Part shown: one piece after another, positions 24,524-31,788 of the stretch | How positions within the stretch are numbered: the first letter of the stretch is position 1 | Layout of the letters: the number at the start of each line of letters is the position of its first letter | Assembly: GCA_035715725.1 (NCBI GenBank) | Contig: DASTKT010000173.1 | Span: 1 to 64,000 of the forward strand | DNA from: JADGGV01 sp035715725 | GTDB taxonomy: Bacteria > Gemmatimonadota > Gemmatimonadetes > Longimicrobiales > RSA9 | DNA: 64,000 nt | Reading direction: 5' to 3' | The notes under the pieces: model-generated | What the model saw: only the letters and a program-made list of their open reading frames with translations | What the model was told of the DNA's origin: nothing | Databases searched by the model: none | Program-made: the position numbers and the translations under genes

Positions 24524-25717
24524 GTGATCGAGGTGACGGACCCGCGGCCTGGAGCACGGGAGGGGAAGGGAGCGGGCACCGCGGGGCACGTTTCCACGGG
24601 TATGGCGCCGGCCGCCGACGCGTCCGCGGCGCGACCGCCGCGCATCCTGGTCGTGGACGACGAGCCGCTGGCTCGGCAGATGTTCACGGACCTGCTGCAC
24701 GCGCACGGCTTCGAGGTCGTCGCCGTCGCGCGGGGCGAGGAGGCGTTCGCGTTCATCCCCGAGGTCGACCTCGTGCTGCTGGACGCGATGCTTCCCGGGC
24801 GTGACGGCTGGTCCATCTGCCGGGAGATCAAGGCCGGCGCCGATCCGCTCTTCCCGGTCATCATGGTGACCGCCCGCACGTCCCCCGACGATGTCGTGCG
24901 CACGTTCGCGGCCGGGGCCGACGACTACGTCGCGAAGCCCTTCCACGTCGCCGAGCTGACGGCGCGCATCGAGTCCCGCCTGCGCGCCCACCGCGCGGAG
25001 CGCGCCATCCAGGAGGCCAATCGCAAGCTCTCGGAGATGGCGCGGCAGAACTACGAGCTCTATGAGCGCGCGCGGAAAGATGCCGAGGAGCGGGCCTCGC
25101 TGCTGCGCGAGCTGGATCACCGGGTCCGCAACAACCTCTCGGTGATCATGGGGCTCCTCGGCATGGAGCGGAATCGCCGGCCCTCGCGGCCGACCGCCGA
25201 AGCGCTCTCCAGCCTCGAGAACCGCTTGCGCGCCTTCCTCCTCGTGTACGAGGCGCTGAAGCGCCAGAACTACGGCGGTGTCCCCCTCCGGGAGATCATC
25301 GAGAAGCTGGCGCAGCGGCTCCGGAACGCCATCGATCCGGCCCGCCGGATCGAGCTCGACGTCGTCGGTGACTCGTTGCTCATCGACGAGCAGCAAGGCT
25401 TCGCCGTGGCGCTGACGCTGAACGAGCTGATCACGAACGCGCTGCGCCACGCCTTCCCCGAGGACCGTACCGGCCGGATCGAGATCCGCATGCTCCACGA
25501 CCCGGCCGAGGTCCGGGTCGAGGTCGCGGACGACGGCGTCGGGATGCCGGAGACCGGCGACGGCGCCGAGGTCCTGGGCAGCGGTTCGAGCATCGTCGCC
25601 GCGCTGGTCCAGGGCGAGCTCGGCGGCCGGGTCGAGCGCTCCTCCGGCCCCCACGGCACGACCGTCGCCATCACCTTCCCCCGCGCGAGCGACACCCCCA
25701 AATACGGCGCGAAGTAG
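24524..25717 (+). CDS. Receiver-HisKA_2 hybrid histidine kinase
   Basis: 397 residues, soluble. Residues about 38-155 are a receiver domain (ILVVDDEPLARQMF, Asp in VDLVLLDAMLPGRDG, Lys in DYVAKPFHVAELTAR). A short coiled coil is followed by a HisKA_2 dimerisation domain with LLRELDHRVRNNLSVIMGLL (the phospho-His follows Asp) and an HATPase domain with LNELITNALRHAF and DDGVGMP. GTG at 24524 has AAGGAG overlapping the last codons of the ANTAR gene. The pair resembles EutW-EutV, with a receiver in place of a ligand sensor, so input probably comes from another phospho-relay. Confidence 0.92.
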   Translation: MIEVTDPRPGAREGKGAGTAGHVSTGMAPAADASAARPPRILVVDDEPLARQMFTDLLHAHGFEVVAVARGEEAFAFIPEVDLVLLDAMLPGRDGWSICREIKAGADPLFPVIMVTARTSPDDVVRTFAAGADDYVAKPFHVAELTARIESRLRAHRAERAIQEANRKLSEMARQNYELYERARKDAEERASLLRELDHRVRNNLSVIMGLLGMERNRRPSRPTAEALSSLENRLRAFLLVYEALKRQNYGGVPLREIIEKLAQRLRNAIDPARRIELDVVGDSLLIDEQQGFAVALTLNELITNALRHAFPEDRTGRIEIRMLHDPAEVRVEVADDGVGMPETGDGAEVLGSGSSIVAALVQGELGGRVERSSGPHGTTVAITFPRASDTPKYGAK

Positions 25718-25958
25718 CGGCCGCGTTCCCCCTCGGCTGGCGGCGCACCGCGCCCCGGCCGGCGGCGGCCGGCGGCCTCAGAAGCTCGGCGGCTTGGGTT
25801 CCGGCTGCTTCGGGCCGAACGCCCACGCCGAGTGCGGAGCGGCGGCCAGCAGGAGGGTCGTGGAGCGGGGCAGGGAAGGAGTGACTCGAGCGGATCGAGC
25901 GGCCGCCGGCGGCGGGCCGAGCGGCGCCCGCTCACTTCGGCGACCGGTCGGACGCGGC

Positions 25959-26420
25959 CTAGCAGTCGCTACACTGCCCGACCAGCTCGAGCCGGTAGCC
26001 CTGCACCGCGAAGCCCGGCACCGGGCCGAGCCGCTGCAGCGCCGTCGCGTCGAGCCGCCCCGGCACATCCAGCACCGCGCCGCACGTCAGGCAGCGGGCG
26101 TGCGGATGCGGGTCGGTCCGTCCGTCGTAGCGCGCCGATCCGTCGCCGTACGTCAACTTCACGGCGAGGTCGCAGCCGACCAGCGTCTCCAGCGACTTGT
26201 ACACCGTCGCCAGCGAGATGTCGGGGATCTCGCCGCGCACGGCCGTGAACACGTCGTCCGCCGTCGGATGCCGGTCCGTGCCGTGCAGGAAACGGTAAAC
26301 GGCCGCCCGCTGTTCGGTGAAGCGCTGTCCGTTCGATTCCAGTGCCGCGCGCAGCCGCGCGTCGAGATCGAGCGTGGGCTCGCCCTTTTCGCTCGTCCCG
26401 GAGTCGTTCACGCCGACCAT
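25959..26420 (-). CDS. Fur-family regulator, PerR-like
   Basis: 153 residues. An N-terminal winged helix (FTEQRAAVYRFLHG, HPTADDVFTAVRGE, ISLATVYKSLETLV) and a C-terminal metal-binding dimer domain with DPHPHARCLTCGAVLDV and the final QCSDC form the Cys4 structural zinc site. The residue after the CxxCG strand is Asp (VLDV), as in the peroxide sensor PerR, where Fur usually has Glu; that suggests PerR. ATG at 26420 has GAGGAGG 9 bases upstream. It has a strong promoter at 26472-26500 and is divergent from a pseudo-receiver gene. Confidence 0.88.
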   Translation of the reverse strand: MVGVNDSGTSEKGEPTLDLDARLRAALESNGQRFTEQRAAVYRFLHGTDRHPTADDVFTAVRGEIPDISLATVYKSLETLVGCDLAVKLTYGDGSARYDGRTDPHPHARCLTCGAVLDVPGRLDATALQRLGPVPGFAVQGYRLELVGQCSDC

Positions 26421-26471
26421 CTCGCGTCGCCTCCTCGTGCGCACGTCTCGCCACCGTTGGAAACGACCGGT

Positions 26472-26500
26472 AACATAGACCCGGCCCCGGGGGGTGTCAA
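26472..26500 (-). promoter_or_regulatory. Sigma70-type promoter of the PerR-like gene, with AT-rich flank
   Basis: Read on the minus strand, TTGACA (26500-26495), 17 bases and TATGTT (26477-26472) form a near-consensus promoter. Directly upstream, 26501-26511 is an AT-rich island (AGAATTACTA on the minus strand) in GC-rich sequence. It could be an operator for self-regulation, though it is not a good PerR/Fur box. Confidence 0.7.
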
Positions 26501-26583
26501 TAGTAATTCTCGCTTGCCGGAAGCACGCATCCCCTTCTCTGAAACGCAGTTGCAACCCCAACCGCCGAACCGCGCCCGCAGCC

Positions 26584-26976
26584 ATGGACCCGACCAGCAC
26601 CGTGCTCGCGCTCGCCGCCGACCTCATCTTCTCCGCCCGCATCCGCGGCGCCGCCCAGGCGGCCGGCGTCGCCGCGGCGACCGTGAACCGTCCGGACGAC
26701 CTGGTTGCCCGCGCGCTCGCGGCGCCTCCTCGCCTGGTGCTCGTGGACCTGGACGCGCGCGGCGATATCGCGGGCGCGATACGCCGGCTCAAGGCCGACC
26801 CGGCCACGGCGGCTGTGCCGGTCGTGGCCTTCGTGTCGCACGTGCGCGAGGACGCGATCGCCGGCGCGCGTGAAGCGGGCGCCGACCGCGTCATGGCGCG
26901 CTCTGCGTTCGTGCGCGAGCTGCCGGCGCTGCTGAGGCGTGCGGCGGGCGGAAACGAGGGCGCCCCGGAACCGTGA
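26584..26976 (+). CDS. Degenerate receiver-domain protein
   Basis: 130 residues with the alternating alpha/beta layout of a CheY-like receiver: LVLVDLDARGDIAGAIRRL at the phospho-acceptor position, VPVVAFVSHV at the switch and ADRVMARSAF at the end. The acidic pair near the N-terminus is absent and the conserved Lys is replaced by Arg, so phosphorylation is doubtful. No output domain. Divergent from the PerR-like gene and possibly co-regulated with it. Its stop codon lies within a long hairpin. Confidence 0.65.
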   Translation: MDPTSTVLALAADLIFSARIRGAAQAAGVAAATVNRPDDLVARALAAPPRLVLVDLDARGDIAGAIRRLKADPATAAVPVVAFVSHVREDAIAGAREAGADRVMARSAFVRELPALLRRAAGGNEGAPEP

Positions 26977-26991
26977 GGTTCCGGGGCGCCC
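26958..26991. terminator. Perfect 15-bp hairpin overlapping a stop codon
   Basis: GGGCGCCCCGGAACC (26958-26972), loop GTGA, and its exact complement (26977-26991) span the TGA of the pseudo-receiver gene. It lies between that gene and the convergent DksA-type gene and has no T run, so it probably ends transcription from both sides. Confidence 0.6.
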
Positions 26992-27013
26992 GGATGGGGA
27001 GGCGCGGAGCGGC

Positions 27014-27406
27014 TCAGGCCGCGTCCGCCTCCTCCTTCAGCTTGCAGTTCAGGCAGTAGCGCGCGTGCGGCATGACGTCGAGCCGCTGGAAGTCGATGAG
27101 CTGGCGGCAGCTATGGCACTGGCCGAAGCTCTCCGGCTCCTTGTAGAGGCGCCGCAGCGCCTCCTCGACGCGGTAGAGGTAGCGCCCCTCCTTGCTGGCG
27201 AAGAGGAGCATCTTCTCGCGCTCCATCGCGTCGGTGCCGAGATCGGCGATGTGGTCCGAGTACGAGTACAGGTCGGAATCGGCCTGCTCGGCCGAGATCT
27301 TGGCCAACTCGTCGAACTGCCCCAGGGACCGAAGCGCCCGCTCGCGCTCGCGGAGCAAGCGCTGCTGCAGATGCTCGATCTGCTTCTTGGTGAGCTTCTT
27401 GGCCAT
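27014..27406 (-). CDS. DksA/TraR-type C4 zinc-finger protein
   Basis: 130 residues: an N-terminal coiled coil (KKLTKKQIEHLQQRLLRERE), then DLYSYSDHIADLGTDAMERE and a C-terminal Cys4 finger (CHSC and CLNC about 20 residues apart). DksA proteins enter the RNA polymerase secondary channel and alter promoter choice with ppGpp. The acidic tip DxxDxA of E. coli DksA is not exact here. ATG at 27406 was chosen because GGAGG lies 8 bases upstream; three earlier in-frame ATGs do not have one. Confidence 0.85.
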   Translation of the reverse strand: MAKKLTKKQIEHLQQRLLRERERALRSLGQFDELAKISAEQADSDLYSYSDHIADLGTDAMEREKMLLFASKEGRYLYRVEEALRRLYKEPESFGQCHSCRQLIDFQRLDVMPHARYCLNCKLKEEADAA

Positions 27407-27524
27407 CGACATCGCCTCCATCGGCATCGTGCGGGACCGCCGGCTTCGCGCACGGGGCGGGTTCGTCTGGGGGGCGGACGGGGTGCTGCGGGCGGCGCGC
27501 GGCCCAATCCGAAATAGACCAAAC

Positions 27525-27553
27525 AATTTAACCGCAGGTGGTTCGGCGGACAA
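27525..27553 (-). promoter_or_regulatory. Probable promoter of the DksA-type gene
   Basis: On the minus strand TTGTCC (27553-27548), a 17-base spacer and TAAATT (27530-27525) give four of six matches each. Transcription would start near 27518, about 110 bases before the ATG. Confidence 0.45.
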
Positions 27554-27683
27554 GTGGAGGGATGGGCGGTGCGGCGGGCCAGTGCATCCAGGCGAGCGGG
27601 GCCGGGCTGCGGGTCGAGGCGCGGGCGGCTCGCCGCGAGCGGGGAGCTCGAGGCGCGAGCGGGGCGAGCTGCGGCGCCGCGCG

Positions 27684-27713
27684 TTGCCGCTCGCCCGGGC
27701 GGGGCGGTATCAT
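27684..27713 (+). promoter_or_regulatory. Probable promoter of acs
   Basis: TTGCCG (27684-27689), an 18-base spacer and TATCAT (27708-27713, five of six matches) lie about 30 bases before the acs ATG, giving a short leader with GGAGGAG. Confidence 0.45.
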
Positions 27714-27744
27714 GGGATCTTCCACCCTATGCTGCGGAGGAGTC

Positions 27745-29697
27745 ATGGCGGCACCCGAACAGGCCATCGAAGCACTGCTTCTCGAGCACCGCGTATTTCC
27801 GCCCTCCGAGGAATTCCGGCGGCAGGCCGACATCTCGGACCCCGGGGTCTACGGGCGCGCGCTCGAGGACCCGGAGGCGTACTGGGCGGAGTGGGCGCGG
27901 GAGCTGGAGTGGTTCGAGCCGTGGACGGAGGTGTTGGAGTGGCGGCCGCCGCACGCCAGGTGGTTTGTCGGGGGGAAGCTGAACGCCGCCCACAACTGCC
28001 TGGACCGGCATCTGGCGGGGCCGCGGCGGAACAAGGCGGCGCTGATCTGGGAGGGGGAGCCCGGGGACGAGCGGGTCTACACCTACTGGGACCTGCACCG
28101 CGAGGTGTCGCGGTTCGCGAACGTGCTGAAGTCGTTGGGCGTGAAGCGCGGGGACCGGGTGGCGATCTACCTGCCGATGGTGCCGGAGGCGGCGATCGCG
28201 ATGCTGGCGTGCGCACGGATCGGGGCGGTGCATTCGGTCGTGTTCGGGGGGTTCTCGGCGGACAGTCTGCGGGACCGGATCATCGACGCCGCGGCGCGGG
28301 TTCTGGTGACGTCGGACGGCGGCTTCCGGCGGGGGCGGGCCGTCGCGCTGAAGGAGGCGGCGGACGTCGCGCTGCGGGAGACCCCGACGATCGAGCACGT
28401 GGTGGTGGTGAAGCGGGGGGGCGGCCTGGACACGCCGGTGCGGATGACGGCCGGTCGGGACCACTGGTACCACGAGCTGATGGCGGAGGCGTCCGCCCGG
28501 TGTCCCGCCGAGTCGATGGACGCGGAGGACCTGCTCTACATCCTGTACACGTCGGGCACGACCGGGAAGCCGAAGGGGATCGTGCACACGACGGGCGGCT
28601 ACATGACGCAGGTGCACGCGACGACGAAGTGGGTCTTCGATCTCAAGGAGGAAGACGTCTACTGGTGCACGGCGGACGTCGGCTGGGTGACGGGGCATAG
28701 CTACATCGTGTACGGGCCGCTGGCGTGCGGGGCGACCGTGCTGATGTACGAGGGCGCACCGGACTGGCCGGACCGCGGGCGTTTCTGGCGCCTGATCGAG
28801 AAGTACGGCGTGACGGTCTTCTATACGGCGCCGACGGCGATTCGGGCGTTCATGCGCTGGGGCACGGACTGGCCGGCGCGCTTCGACCTGTCGACGCTGC
28901 GGCTGCTCGGGAGCGTGGGTGAGCCGATCAACCCCGAGGCGTGGATGTGGTACCACGAGCACATCGGCCACGGCCACTGCCCGGTGGTGGACACGTGGTG
29001 GCAGACGGAGACGGGCGCGATCATGATCACGCCGCTCCCGGGGATCGTGGCGACGAAGCCGGGGAGTGCGACGGTTCCGTTCCCGGGCATCCGGGCGCAG
29101 GTGCTGAACAACGACGGCCACGAAGTGAAGGCGGGCTTTCTGGCCATTCCGTCGCCCTGGCCGTCCATGCTCCGTACCATCTGGGGCGACGACGCGCGCT
29201 ACCGGGAGACGTACTGGTCGAAGTGGCCGAACATCTACTTCCCGGGCGACGGCGCGAAGATCGACGACGACGGCTACTTCTGGCTGTTGGGCCGCGTCGA
29301 CGACGTGCTGAACGTGGCGGGCCATCGGATCGGCACGATGGAGGTCGAGAGTGCGCTGGTGGATCACCCGGCGGTGGCGGAGGCGGCGGTGGTCGGTCGT
29401 GCCGACGAGGTGAAGGGGCAGGCGATCGCCGCGTTCGTGACGGTGAAGGAAGGGGTGGAAAGCTCCGATACTCTTCGTCAGGAACTGCGGCACCACGTCG
29501 CGGAGAAGATCGGCGCCATCGCCCGTCCGGACGACATCCTGTTCGCGGCGGACCTGCCGAAGACGCGCTCCGGCAAGATCATGCGCCGGCTGCTGCGCGA
29601 CATTGCCGAGGGGCGCGCGCTCGGGGATACGACGACGCTCGCCGACCCCGCGGTGGTGGCCCGCCTGAAGACGGAGTACGAGGAAAAGGAGGGGTAG
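27745..29697 (+). CDS. acs: Acetyl-CoA synthetase (AMP-forming)
   Basis: Activates acetate to acetyl-CoA via acetyl-AMP. The 650-residue protein has the P-loop-like YTSGTTGKPKGIVHT, the VDTWWQTETGAIMITP motif, GDGAKIDDDGYFWLLGRVDD and the C-terminal PKTRSGKIMRRLLR, whose Lys is the acetylation site that switches the enzyme off. The stretch before PWPSMLRTIW (HEVKAGFLAIPS) looks a few residues shorter than in enterobacterial Acs. ATG at 27745 has GGAGGAG just upstream. The MoxR gene follows after 7 bases, so acs and the MoxR operon are probably co-transcribed. Confidence 0.95.
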   Translation: MAAPEQAIEALLLEHRVFPPSEEFRRQADISDPGVYGRALEDPEAYWAEWARELEWFEPWTEVLEWRPPHARWFVGGKLNAAHNCLDRHLAGPRRNKAALIWEGEPGDERVYTYWDLHREVSRFANVLKSLGVKRGDRVAIYLPMVPEAAIAMLACARIGAVHSVVFGGFSADSLRDRIIDAAARVLVTSDGGFRRGRAVALKEAADVALRETPTIEHVVVVKRGGGLDTPVRMTAGRDHWYHELMAEASARCPAESMDAEDLLYILYTSGTTGKPKGIVHTTGGYMTQVHATTKWVFDLKEEDVYWCTADVGWVTGHSYIVYGPLACGATVLMYEGAPDWPDRGRFWRLIEKYGVTVFYTAPTAIRAFMRWGTDWPARFDLSTLRLLGSVGEPINPEAWMWYHEHIGHGHCPVVDTWWQTETGAIMITPLPGIVATKPGSATVPFPGIRAQVLNNDGHEVKAGFLAIPSPWPSMLRTIWGDDARYRETYWSKWPNIYFPGDGAKIDDDGYFWLLGRVDDVLNVAGHRIGTMEVESALVDHPAVAEAAVVGRADEVKGQAIAAFVTVKEGVESSDTLRQELRHHVAEKIGAIARPDDILFAADLPKTRSGKIMRRLLRDIAEGRALGDTTTLADPAVVARLKTEYEEKEG

Positions 29698-29704
29698 CCG
29701 GCGC

Positions 29705-30676
29705 ATGTCCGCGACGCCGCTACGATCGATCCCGACCAGCGAACGCCTGCTGCAGGCCGTGGTCCAGGCCGTGGAGACCGTCTTCCACGGAAAGCGTGAA
29801 GTCGTGCGGCTGGCCACGGCGGCCCTGCTGGCCCGCGGACACATCCTGTTCGAGGACATCCCGGGCGTCGGCAAGACCACGCTGGCGCGCTCGCTCGCCC
29901 GGGCGCTCGGCCTGGCGTTCCGGCGCATCCAGTTCACGAGCGACCTGCTCCCGTCCGACGTGCTCGGCGTCTCGGTCTACGACCCGAGCACGTCGTCGTT
30001 CGTCGTACGGCCGGGCCCGCTGTTCGCCAATGTGGTGGTGGCGGACGAGATCAACCGGGCGCCGCCGCGCACGCAGAGCGGCCTCCTGGAGGCGATGCAG
30101 GAGGGCCGCGTCACGATCGACGACCGGACCTACGAGTTGCCGCGCCCGTTCCTCGTCCTGGCCACGCAGAACCCTCTCGAGCACCACGGCACGTATCCGC
30201 TCCCGGAGAGCCAGCTCGACCGCTTCCTGATGCGGCTCGCCATCGGCTATCCGGACGAGCACTCCGAGCGCCGGATCCTGCTGGAGTCGGCGCGGACGGA
30301 CGATCCCGCCGACGCGATCGAGCCCGTCCTCGGCCTCGCCGAGGTGCTGGCGTTGCAGGAGCGCGTCGACGAGGTCCACGCGGATCCTGCGGTCGTCGAC
30401 TACCTCATGCGCATCGTGCGCGCGACGCGCACCGACGCGCGCATCCGCCTGGGCGCCTCGCCGCGGGCGGCGATCGCGCTCTTCCGCGCGGCCCGCGCGT
30501 ACGCGCTCGTGGACGGCCGCGCGTTCCTCACCCCGGACGACGTGCGCCGCCTCGTGGTGCCCTGCCTTGCGCACCGGATCCTGGCCGGCGGCGCGGCCGC
30601 GGGGAGCGCCGAGGCGCACGAGGCCGGCGCCGCGCTCCTCGAGGAGATCGCGGACGCGACGCCGATCCCGCTCTGA
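29705..30676 (+). CDS. MoxR-family AAA+ ATPase
   Basis: 323 residues. Walker A is GVGKTTLARSLARAL (about residue 57), Walker B VVVADEINRAPP, and sensor-1 LATQNPLEHHGTYPLPE, the hallmark of MoxR. The C-terminal lid domain follows (ASPRAAIALFRAARAYAL). MoxR ATPases act as chaperones for partner proteins, often encoded beside DUF58 and VWA genes. Here DUF58 and a transglutaminase-like gene follow in the classic order. Confidence 0.93.
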   Translation: MSATPLRSIPTSERLLQAVVQAVETVFHGKREVVRLATAALLARGHILFEDIPGVGKTTLARSLARALGLAFRRIQFTSDLLPSDVLGVSVYDPSTSSFVVRPGPLFANVVVADEINRAPPRTQSGLLEAMQEGRVTIDDRTYELPRPFLVLATQNPLEHHGTYPLPESQLDRFLMRLAIGYPDEHSERRILLESARTDDPADAIEPVLGLAEVLALQERVDEVHADPAVVDYLMRIVRATRTDARIRLGASPRAAIALFRAARAYALVDGRAFLTPDDVRRLVVPCLAHRILAGGAAAGSAEAHEAGAALLEEIADATPIPL

Positions 30677-30690
30677 CGCGCAGCCGAGGC

Positions 30691-31788
30691 ATGGACGCGG
30701 TCCGGCTCCCGGCACGCGGGTCCACGGCGGAGCCGCCGCGCACGGCGACGCTCGGTGCGCGCCTGCGCCGCCGGTTCCGGCCGCCGCGCCGGCTGTCCTT
30801 CCTGCGCGGCGGCCGCTGGCTCGCCGCCGCGATCCTCGCCGTCGGTCTCGGCGGCCTGAATACCGGTAACAACCTCCTGTACCTTCTGTTGGGCGGTCTC
30901 CTCGGGCTCGTCGTGCTCAGCGGCTGGCTCTCGGAGCAGGCCGTGGGCAAGGTGGCCATTCGGCGGCGCATCCCCCGGGCGCTCACTGCCGGCCAGCCGG
31001 CCCGCCTGTTCTACACCATCCATAACGGGAGCCGCCGCTGGCCGAGCTACCTGCTGGAGATCCGCGAGCGGGAGGTCTCCGCGCGCGCATTCGTGCCGCT
31101 GGCTGGCCCGGGCGAGGGTGTCGAGGCCCGGGGTGAGGTGGTGTTTCCGCGGCGCGGCGTGTACACGCTCGGCACCGTGACGGTGGGCACGAGCTACCCC
31201 TTCGGCTTCTTCCGCAAGGAGCGGGATCTGGAGCTTCCGGGGCTGGCCGTGGTGTGGCCGCGGACGGACCGCGGCGTGCGGGAGCCGCGGCGGGCGGGCG
31301 CCCACGTCCGGCGCCTCGGCCCCAGGCCGGCATCGCTTCCCGGCGGCCGGGGCGACTACCGCGGGCTGCGGCCCTACCGCCCGGGCGACGATCCGCGCGA
31401 CGTGCACTGGCGGACGACCGCGCGCCTGGGCGACCCCGTGATCCGGGAGTACGACCGCGAGGACGCCGAGACGCTCTGGATCTGCCTCGACCTGGCCGCG
31501 CCGGCCGGCGACGTGGCCGAGGAAGCCGTCGAGATCGCCGCGGCGCTGGCGAGCGGCGCGGTCCGGCGCGGCGAGCGCTTCGGGCTGGCCACGCCGGACG
31601 AGGTCGTGCCGCTTGGTGCCGGTCCGGGCCATCTGGAGCTCGTCCTGGACGCGCTCGCACGGGCCGAGTTCCGGCCGCGCGCGCCCGGCGTCCAGCGCCC
31701 AGCGGACCCGTCCGCGTGCGTGCTGGTCACGGCCGGGCGCGCTGCCGGCGACTACGGGGACCGCTACGTGGCGGCGCCGGGCGGATGA
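30691..31788 (+). CDS. DUF58 membrane protein
   Basis: 365 residues with two adjacent N-terminal helices (WLAAAILAVGLGGL and LLYLLLGGLLGLVVLSGWL). A beta-rich domain follows, and the DUF58 signature YRPGDDPRDVHWRTTAR lies at about residues 228-244. The C-terminal third has a VWA-like region (TLWICLDLAAPAG) in place of a full metal-binding site. DUF58 proteins pair with MoxR; biochemical function is unknown. The stop overlaps the next start (ATGA), indicating coupled translation. Confidence 0.9.
   Translation: MDAVRLPARGSTAEPPRTATLGARLRRRFRPPRRLSFLRGGRWLAAAILAVGLGGLNTGNNLLYLLLGGLLGLVVLSGWLSEQAVGKVAIRRRIPRALTAGQPARLFYTIHNGSRRWPSYLLEIREREVSARAFVPLAGPGEGVEARGEVVFPRRGVYTLGTVTVGTSYPFGFFRKERDLELPGLAVVWPRTDRGVREPRRAGAHVRRLGPRPASLPGGRGDYRGLRPYRPGDDPRDVHWRTTARLGDPVIREYDREDAETLWICLDLAAPAGDVAEEAVEIAAALASGAVRRGERFGLATPDEVVPLGAGPGHLELVLDALARAEFRPRAPGVQRPADPSACVLVTAGRAAGDYGDRYVAAPGG

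Larger units (their letters stand above)
27407..27744. other. 338-bp divergent gap between dksA-like gene and acs
   Basis: This noncoding stretch holds a probable minus-strand promoter (27525-27553) near the AT-rich run AAACAATTTAA and a probable plus-strand promoter (27684-27713). An open frame continuous with acs covers part of it, but its Arg/Gly/Ala-rich composition and the well-placed ribosome site at the acs ATG argue against translation. Confidence 0.5.

Noticed and set aside
25778..25890. Short minus-strand secreted-looking peptide ending QPEPKPPSF
   Set aside because: No start codon or ribosome site close to the hydrophobic part, and too short to judge.
31254..31784. Extended N-terminus for the transglutaminase protein
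   Set aside because: The extra part is DUF58 sequence in another frame; the ATGA overlap at 31785 fits the start.
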